Source: Deltaproteobacteria bacterium
GTDB taxonomy: Bacteria > Desulfobacterota > Desulfobacteria > Desulfobacterales > SpSt-501
DNA: 64,000 bases
Reading direction: 5' to 3'
Assembly (NCBI GenBank): GCA_016219005.1
Contig: JACRCN010000071.1
Location: 1 to 64,000, forward strand
Positions 59,846 through 64,000 of the stretch are shown piece after piece (the stretch's first letter is position 1; each line of letters starts with the position of its first letter). The notes beneath the pieces are model-generated. The model saw only the letters and a program-made list of their open reading frames with translations, searched no databases and was not told where the DNA came from. The position numbers were made by a program, and so were the translations under genes.

Positions 59846-59864
59846 GGATCGACCCCAGGAGGAG

Positions 59865-60956
59865 ATGACCATGATTAAACAAGCCACGATCAAAGCGATC
59901 AACCGCGAGAATCTCACCGCGCCCGAAATGAAAGCGACGATGGAAGAGATTTTAACCGGCAAAACCACATCGGCCCAGGTTGGGGCGTTTCTCGCCGCGA
60001 TGCGCATGAAAGGCGAGACCGTTGAGGAGATCACGGCCGCCGCCCGTGTCATGCGCGAAAAGGCCCGCAAGATCGATGTGAGCAACCACATGGTCAACAT
60101 CGACCGGGAAGAGATCAATGCGGACGATGAGACCATCCTGGACACCTGCGGAACCGGCGGCGACGGCACCCACACCTTCAACATCTCCACCGCCACCGCG
60201 TTTGTGGCCGCCGGGGCCGGCATCCGGGTAGCCAAACACGGCAGCCACTGCGTATCCAGCGCCTGCGGCAGCGCCGATGTCCTGGTGCAGCTGGGAGTCA
60301 ATCTGGATGTGCCGCCGACCGCCGTGGAGAGCTGCATCCGGGAGATCGGGATCGGCTTTCTCTACGAGCCCATGTTCAACACGGCGCTGGCCCATGTCGC
60401 CCGAGCGCGGCAGGAACTCGGGCTCCGGACCCTGTTCAACCTGCTGGGCCCGCTCACCAACCCGGCGGGGGCGACCATCCAGGTCCTGGGGGTCTACGAC
60501 CCGGGCCTGACGGAGAAGATGGCGCTGGTTCTGAAGAACCTCGGCACGCGGGAGGCCTTTGTCGTTCACGGGGAGGGGACGTTTGACGAGATCAGCATCT
60601 GCGGGCCGACCCGAATATCACACCTGAAGCACGGGGCGATAACCACCTTCGACCTGGCCCCCGAAGATCTCGGTCTGCACCGGGCTGCAAAGGAGGATAT
60701 CCGCGGCGGCAATGCCCGGGAAAACGCCCGCATCGTTCGCAGTCTTCTGGGGGGGGAGACAGGGCCGCGCCGGGATGTCGTGCTGTTGAATGCCGCGGCC
60801 TCCTTCGTGGCGGCGGGGCTGGATGGCGATTTCCGGGCGGGAATTGACCGGGCGGCCGCCTCCATCGACTCGGGAAAGGCGGGTCAGAAACTGGATGCCC
60901 TCATCCGTTTCAGCACATCGTGCGTTCAGTCGGTGAGGTCGTTGGCAGGCGTTTGA
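59865..60956 (+). CDS. trpD: Anthranilate phosphoribosyltransferase
   Basis: A 363-residue TrpD: joins anthranilate and PRPP in tryptophan synthesis. Motifs: the PRPP-binding LDTCGTGGDGTHTFNIST, VAKHGSHCVSSACGSADVLVQLG (KHGN-like, with Ser for Asn in KHGNRS), FLYEPMFNTALAHVARARQELGLRTLFNLLGPLTNPAG, HGEGTFDEISICGPT, NARENARIV. KHGS instead of KHGN and VSSACGSAD in place of the usual RSxSSxSGSAD are small departures. It is the only trp gene here and stands behind a Trp-codon leader. Start at 59865 or ATG 59871, both downstream of AGGAGGAG. Confidence 0.9.
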   Translation: MTMIKQATIKAINRENLTAPEMKATMEEILTGKTTSAQVGAFLAAMRMKGETVEEITAAARVMREKARKIDVSNHMVNIDREEINADDETILDTCGTGGDGTHTFNISTATAFVAAGAGIRVAKHGSHCVSSACGSADVLVQLGVNLDVPPTAVESCIREIGIGFLYEPMFNTALAHVARARQELGLRTLFNLLGPLTNPAGATIQVLGVYDPGLTEKMALVLKNLGTREAFVVHGEGTFDEISICGPTRISHLKHGAITTFDLAPEDLGLHRAAKEDIRGGNARENARIVRSLLGGETGPRRDVVLLNAAASFVAAGLDGDFRAGIDRAAASIDSGKAGQKLDALIRFSTSCVQSVRSLAGV

Positions 60957-61118
60957 GGGCGGCGCAGTCCGTTCGGTTTGACGTCGGCGATAACCGGTCG
61001 CATACTTGACCCATTCGAGTGCGCCATGATTGCGGGTGGTCCTCTAACAAGACCGGCAGCATAGGGTCAAACACAAACGCTGCGCCCGTGACCGATGCCC
61101 GATCGGAGGGTTTGAGAC

Positions 61119-61826
61119 ATGAACCGCAACCTCGCAGGCGATGTGAATAGACTGTCGCTTTCAGTTCGCGTTCTCGCGATCCTGCTGGCAACCTCCCTTG
61201 CGGCGGGTGCCGCCGAGATCACCGGCCGCGTCACCGTGTTGAACAAGGACGGAGAGCGGCCGCTCAAGCGCTTCGATCATGCGGTGGTTTTCATCGAGGG
61301 ATTGGAGACGCCTCCACCCGGCGAGCCGGCCGTCATGGATCAGACGAACAAGGAGTTCGTCCCGCGGCTGCTGCCCGTGGTCAAGGGGCAGGAAATCCGG
61401 ATCTTAAACTCCGACAAGGTCCAGCACAACGCCTTCTCCCCCCACGAACAGGAACCGTTCGACCTGGGACTATACGCGGCCGGCGAAACGAAATCCGTGC
61501 GCCTGCAGGCGCTGAAGCGCCACAAGGTCTACTGCCAGATCCACAAGAGCATGGTGGCTGACATTTTCGTCCTGCCCAACCGGTATTTTGGCGTGACCGA
61601 CGGCAACGGCCGCTACCGCATCGATGCGCCTCCAGAGGGAGGTTACATCCTGCGGGTCTGGCACATCTTCGGCGGCGCGGACCAGATCCCGATCCGCATC
61701 GGGCAGCAGACGCTGACGGTTGATTTCACGATCCGCAGTTCCCAGACCATCGAGGAGGTCCTGGACCATCCGGGCATGCCCGGGCAAGGCCAGCCGCACG
61801 CCTCACCCCATGGAGATGCCTACTGA
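61119..61826 (+). CDS. Exported cupredoxin-like (methylamine utilization-type) protein
   Basis: A 235-residue periplasmic protein. Signal peptide about 1-33 (VRVLAILLATSLAAGAAE). A plastocyanin-like domain (about 35-150) has a candidate type 1 copper site: His in VQHNAFSP, Cys and His in VYCQIHKSMVADIFV and the following Met. A C-terminal carboxypeptidase-regulatory-like beta domain follows (FGVTDGNGRYRIDAPPEGGYILRVWH). Such proteins are annotated as MauL-type or plastocyanin family. Its stop is one base before the ATG of the PP2C phosphatase, so the two are coupled. Confidence 0.82.
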   Translation: MNRNLAGDVNRLSLSVRVLAILLATSLAAGAAEITGRVTVLNKDGERPLKRFDHAVVFIEGLETPPPGEPAVMDQTNKEFVPRLLPVVKGQEIRILNSDKVQHNAFSPHEQEPFDLGLYAAGETKSVRLQALKRHKVYCQIHKSMVADIFVLPNRYFGVTDGNGRYRIDAPPEGGYILRVWHIFGGADQIPIRIGQQTLTVDFTIRSSQTIEEVLDHPGMPGQGQPHASPHGDAY

Positions 61827-61827
61827 C

Positions 61828-63654
61828 ATGTCGGGCTGGCGGTTTCCTTTTAAATACAAGCTGTCTCTGTGCATTGCGATGATCGTCCTCGGCCTGTTGG
61901 GCGGGACCTTCCTGCTGATCCAGAATCTAATCGAACGCAATGTCGCGGCCGAGATTGAGCGAGATCTTGCCAGCGCCCGGCAGCTGGTTGCGCGCCTGAT
62001 CGAGGAGCGGCGCCTGCACCTGGGCGAGCTCGCCCAGGGGCTGGCCGGCGATTCCCTGACCCGCACCCTGCTGACCGACAAGAGCTTGGACGGCCTGACC
62101 CGCGACGATGTCGTCGAAGCCGAAATCCTACCCAACTTCCCCCAGCTGAAGTTTTTGGCCGTGCTGGACGCGAACGGCGAAGCTCGCGGCCTGAGCGATT
62201 CGGCCAAGCGCCTCGGGCCGCGCCTGTCCGGGTACCCGGCGGTGCGAAGCAGCCTCCAAGGCCGGTCGGCGCGCGGGTTCATCCGGCACGAGGGTTCCTT
62301 TCTGCAGCTGTCGGCGATCCCGCTGCGCATAGGCCCGCTCAACGCGCGGGAGGTCATCGGCGCGGTGGTGGTGGGCGCGCCCTGGCTGATGCAGGACCTT
62401 CAAAGCATCCGGGAGTTGAGCCAGGCGGATATTGCTTTTTTCGATGACCGGGGTATTTTCCTGTCCAGCGGGTTCCCGTTTGAAACGGAGGTCGGGAAAA
62501 GCAATGCGACCCCCGCCGCCTGGGAGAGCTTGGCGAGCCTTTCGGCCACTCAGCCGGCCACGGTGCAAGCCGGCACGGAGCGGTTCATCATGATCAAGAT
62601 CGTTGAACCGCCAACCGTTTCACCCTCCTACGTGGTGGCGCGCTCCCTGGATCGTCAGCTCGAATTCCTCAACCAGGTGCGGCTCTGGCTGGTGCGGTTG
62701 GGGATCGGGGGCATTCTGCTCGGTTTTGCCGTAAGCTATGCGCTGGCCCTGGGAATCTCACGGCCCATCCGTGCTCTTCAAGCAGCGCTGCGGCGGGTGG
62801 AGTCGATCGATTTCAGCCAGGCCGTCCGCGTGAAGAGCCGGGACGAGTTCGCCCAGCTCGCCGTGGCGTTCAACCGCATGCAGGACGGGTTGATCGAACG
62901 GGAAAGGATGCGCCGGGCGCTGTTGATGGCCGAGGAGGTCCAACGCAACCTGCTCCCGGCCGGCCCGCCGCAGGTCAGGCACCTGGACGTTGCCGGGGCG
63001 AGCATTTACTGCGATGCGATCGGCGGAGACTATTACGATTTTCTCGACGGACCCGACGGCGTCGTGGGGGGCCTGCGCGTTGTCGTGGGGGACGTGTGCG
63101 GGCACGGGACGGCGGCCGCTCTGCTCATGGCGACCGTCCGGGCGCTTCTGCGCAGCCGCTCGCTCCAAACCGGGGCGATCGAACGGGTCGTCTCCGACGT
63201 GAACCGTGAACTGACGCGGGACGTTAAGGATTCAGGCCGGTTCATGACGCTTATCGTCCTGGAAATAGACACCGGGGCGCGGCAGCTGCGGTGGGTGCGG
63301 GCCGGCCATGAGCCGGCGATCGTCTATCGCCCGGATCAGGATCGGTTCGAGGATCTGACCGGGCCGGGTCTGGCCATTGGTGTCGATGCGAACCACGTCT
63401 ATCAGCAGCAGGTTAAAAGCGTCATGGATGGTGAGATCATCGTGCTTGCCACCGATGGCCTGTGGGAGGCGCGCAGCCCGTCCGGCGGGATGTACGGCAA
63501 GGCCCGCGTGTTGGACCTCATCCGCCGCCATGCGGCCATGCCGGCTGAGGGCATTATGCAAGCCGTTTTCACCGACCTGAAGGGTTTTCAGGAAGTCGGC
63601 GAATTCGAGGATGATGCGACCCTGGTCGTCGTCAAGGTCGATCTGGCGGGCTGA
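61828..63654 (+). CDS. Membrane sensor with HAMP and SpoIIE (PP2C-type) phosphatase domain
   Basis: A 608-residue membrane-bound phosphatase. Helix 1 about 11-33 (LSLCIAMIVLGLLGGTFLLI), large extracytoplasmic sensor (about 34-280), helix 2 about 285-312, HAMP (about 312-365; SRPIRALQAALRRVESIDFSQAV), then SpoIIE/PP2C domain (about 375-608): GGDYYDFLDG, VVGDVCGHGTAAALLMATVRALLR, RWVRAGHEPAIVY, IIVLATDGLWEARSP and DDATLVVVKVD. It dephosphorylates a partner protein, probably an anti-sigma-antagonist-like STAS protein (family knowledge), but none is nearby. The frame reaches back to 61720 inside the cupredoxin gene; 61828 is the first ATG after that gene. Confidence 0.9.
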   Translation: MSGWRFPFKYKLSLCIAMIVLGLLGGTFLLIQNLIERNVAAEIERDLASARQLVARLIEERRLHLGELAQGLAGDSLTRTLLTDKSLDGLTRDDVVEAEILPNFPQLKFLAVLDANGEARGLSDSAKRLGPRLSGYPAVRSSLQGRSARGFIRHEGSFLQLSAIPLRIGPLNAREVIGAVVVGAPWLMQDLQSIRELSQADIAFFDDRGIFLSSGFPFETEVGKSNATPAAWESLASLSATQPATVQAGTERFIMIKIVEPPTVSPSYVVARSLDRQLEFLNQVRLWLVRLGIGGILLGFAVSYALALGISRPIRALQAALRRVESIDFSQAVRVKSRDEFAQLAVAFNRMQDGLIERERMRRALLMAEEVQRNLLPAGPPQVRHLDVAGASIYCDAIGGDYYDFLDGPDGVVGGLRVVVGDVCGHGTAAALLMATVRALLRSRSLQTGAIERVVSDVNRELTRDVKDSGRFMTLIVLEIDTGARQLRWVRAGHEPAIVYRPDQDRFEDLTGPGLAIGVDANHVYQQQVKSVMDGEIIVLATDGLWEARSPSGGMYGKARVLDLIRRHAAMPAEGIMQAVFTDLKGFQEVGEFEDDATLVVVKVDLAG

Positions 63655-63736
63655 GCGCAGGCGCCCGGCCGCGCGCCCCGGGGCCGGTGATCCGCGGGTT
63701 TGCGGCAGGCATAACATCTTACGGGATCATCAGCCG

Positions 63737-64000
63737 TCAGCTCGTCTCCTGCGTGCGCAGAAGCTGCGTCAGGTAGCGTTGGGCCAGAAGATCCGAGTTG
63801 ACCATGCCCAACACCCGGCCCGCCTCCACCACCGGCATGGCCGAAATGCGGTTCTGCTCGAGCTCGCGCAGGATGTCCAGAATGCGTGATGCGGGGGAGG
63901 CCGAGATCACCTTGCGCGTCATGATCTTGTCCAGGCTGCCCTCGCAGATCCCTTCGGCGATGGCCCGGGTGATGTCCCAGGTGGTCACCACCCCCGCGAT
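63737..64000 (-). CDS. CBS-domain protein (partial, cut by window edge)
   Basis: The C-terminal 87 residues of a CBS-domain protein. One CBS motif is complete (IMTRKVISASPASRILDILRELEQNRISAMPVVEAGRVLGMVNSDLLAQ). The sequence before it (IAGVVTTWDITRAIAEG) is the end of a previous CBS motif and stays open to the window edge, so the gene continues to the right. A Bateman module that binds adenosyl ligands or acts as a regulatory switch. Confidence 0.85.
   Translation of the reverse strand: MAGVVTTWDITRAIAEGICEGSLDKIMTRKVISASPASRILDILRELEQNRISAMPVVEAGRVLGMVNSDLLAQRYLTQLLRTQETS

Overview
The window looks like chromosomal DNA of a GC-rich (roughly 60 percent or more by eye), anaerobic, sulfate-reducer-like Desulfobacterota bacterium. 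This is inferred from content: a propionyl-CoA carboxylase pair, a 2-hydroxyacyl-CoA/benzoyl-CoA reductase type activase system under a sigma-54 two-component system, a FadL-type porin, a MtaA/UroD-like protein, a probable selenoprotein and several families of small dispersed repeats. No rRNA, tRNA, CRISPR array, integrase or intact insertion sequence was seen.

Layout. 1-8.3 kb: Tat-signalled phytoene-desaturase-like oxidoreductase, LytS/LytT two-component pair, pyrD, arfB, an acetyltransferase, cyclopropane fatty acid synthase, a Nudix hydrolase and a small secreted protein. 8.3-10.9 kb: an endonuclease IV-like protein co-directional with PolX (repair pair). 11.1-14.8 kb: pccB-pccA. 14.8-23.5 kb: HgdB-like protein and a double-activase protein behind a near-consensus sigma-54 promoter, with the sigma-54 activator and its kinase just upstream. 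24-25.8 kb: a cystathionine gamma-synthase-like enzyme and a two-headed excisionase-type HTH protein. 25.9-36.3 kb: an envelope and Ser/Thr-phosphorylation island (LysM/TPR lipoprotein, LysM-deacetylase lipoprotein, membrane sensor, receptor Ser/Thr kinase, FHA-GAF-PP2C phosphatase, and a zinc-ribbon/pseudokinase/trypsin/TPR fusion). 36.7-44.2 kb: CorA, FadL-like porin, CoaX-CoaBC, a cyclic-nucleotide-gated-type K+ channel, and an acyltransferase. 44.4-54.2 kb: a ten-gene leftward array (M20 amidohydrolase, complete Liv-type ABC transporter, UroD/MtaA-like, FGGY kinase, ATC-hydrolase family protein, shikimate kinase). 54.2-64 kb: PQQ-type sugar dehydrogenase, PLP decarboxylase and two GNATs, TfoX-N protein, a carboxymuconolactone-decarboxylase/AhpD-like selenoprotein, a Trp-attenuated trpD, a cupredoxin with a membrane PP2C phosphatase, and a CBS-domain protein cut by the window edge.

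Highlights. (1) The AhpD-like gene has an in-frame TGA exactly at the second Cys of its CxxC motif, with a hairpin of SECIS geometry just downstream. (2) A 21-codon leader with three consecutive Trp codons and a terminator precedes a lone trpD. (3) A pseudokinase-protease fusion sits beside an active-looking kinase, a phosphatase and a membrane protein that shares the kinase's sensor domain; this is the best candidate for an undescribed signalling system. (4) A sigma-54 promoter plus a perfect 20-bp palindrome link a two-component system to an acyl-CoA dehydratase-type activase operon. (5) CoaX and CoaBC both lack residues normally conserved in their active sites. (6) Three families of small palindromic or dispersed repeats punctuate the gene borders.

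All functions are from reading translated sequence and motifs; no database search was run.
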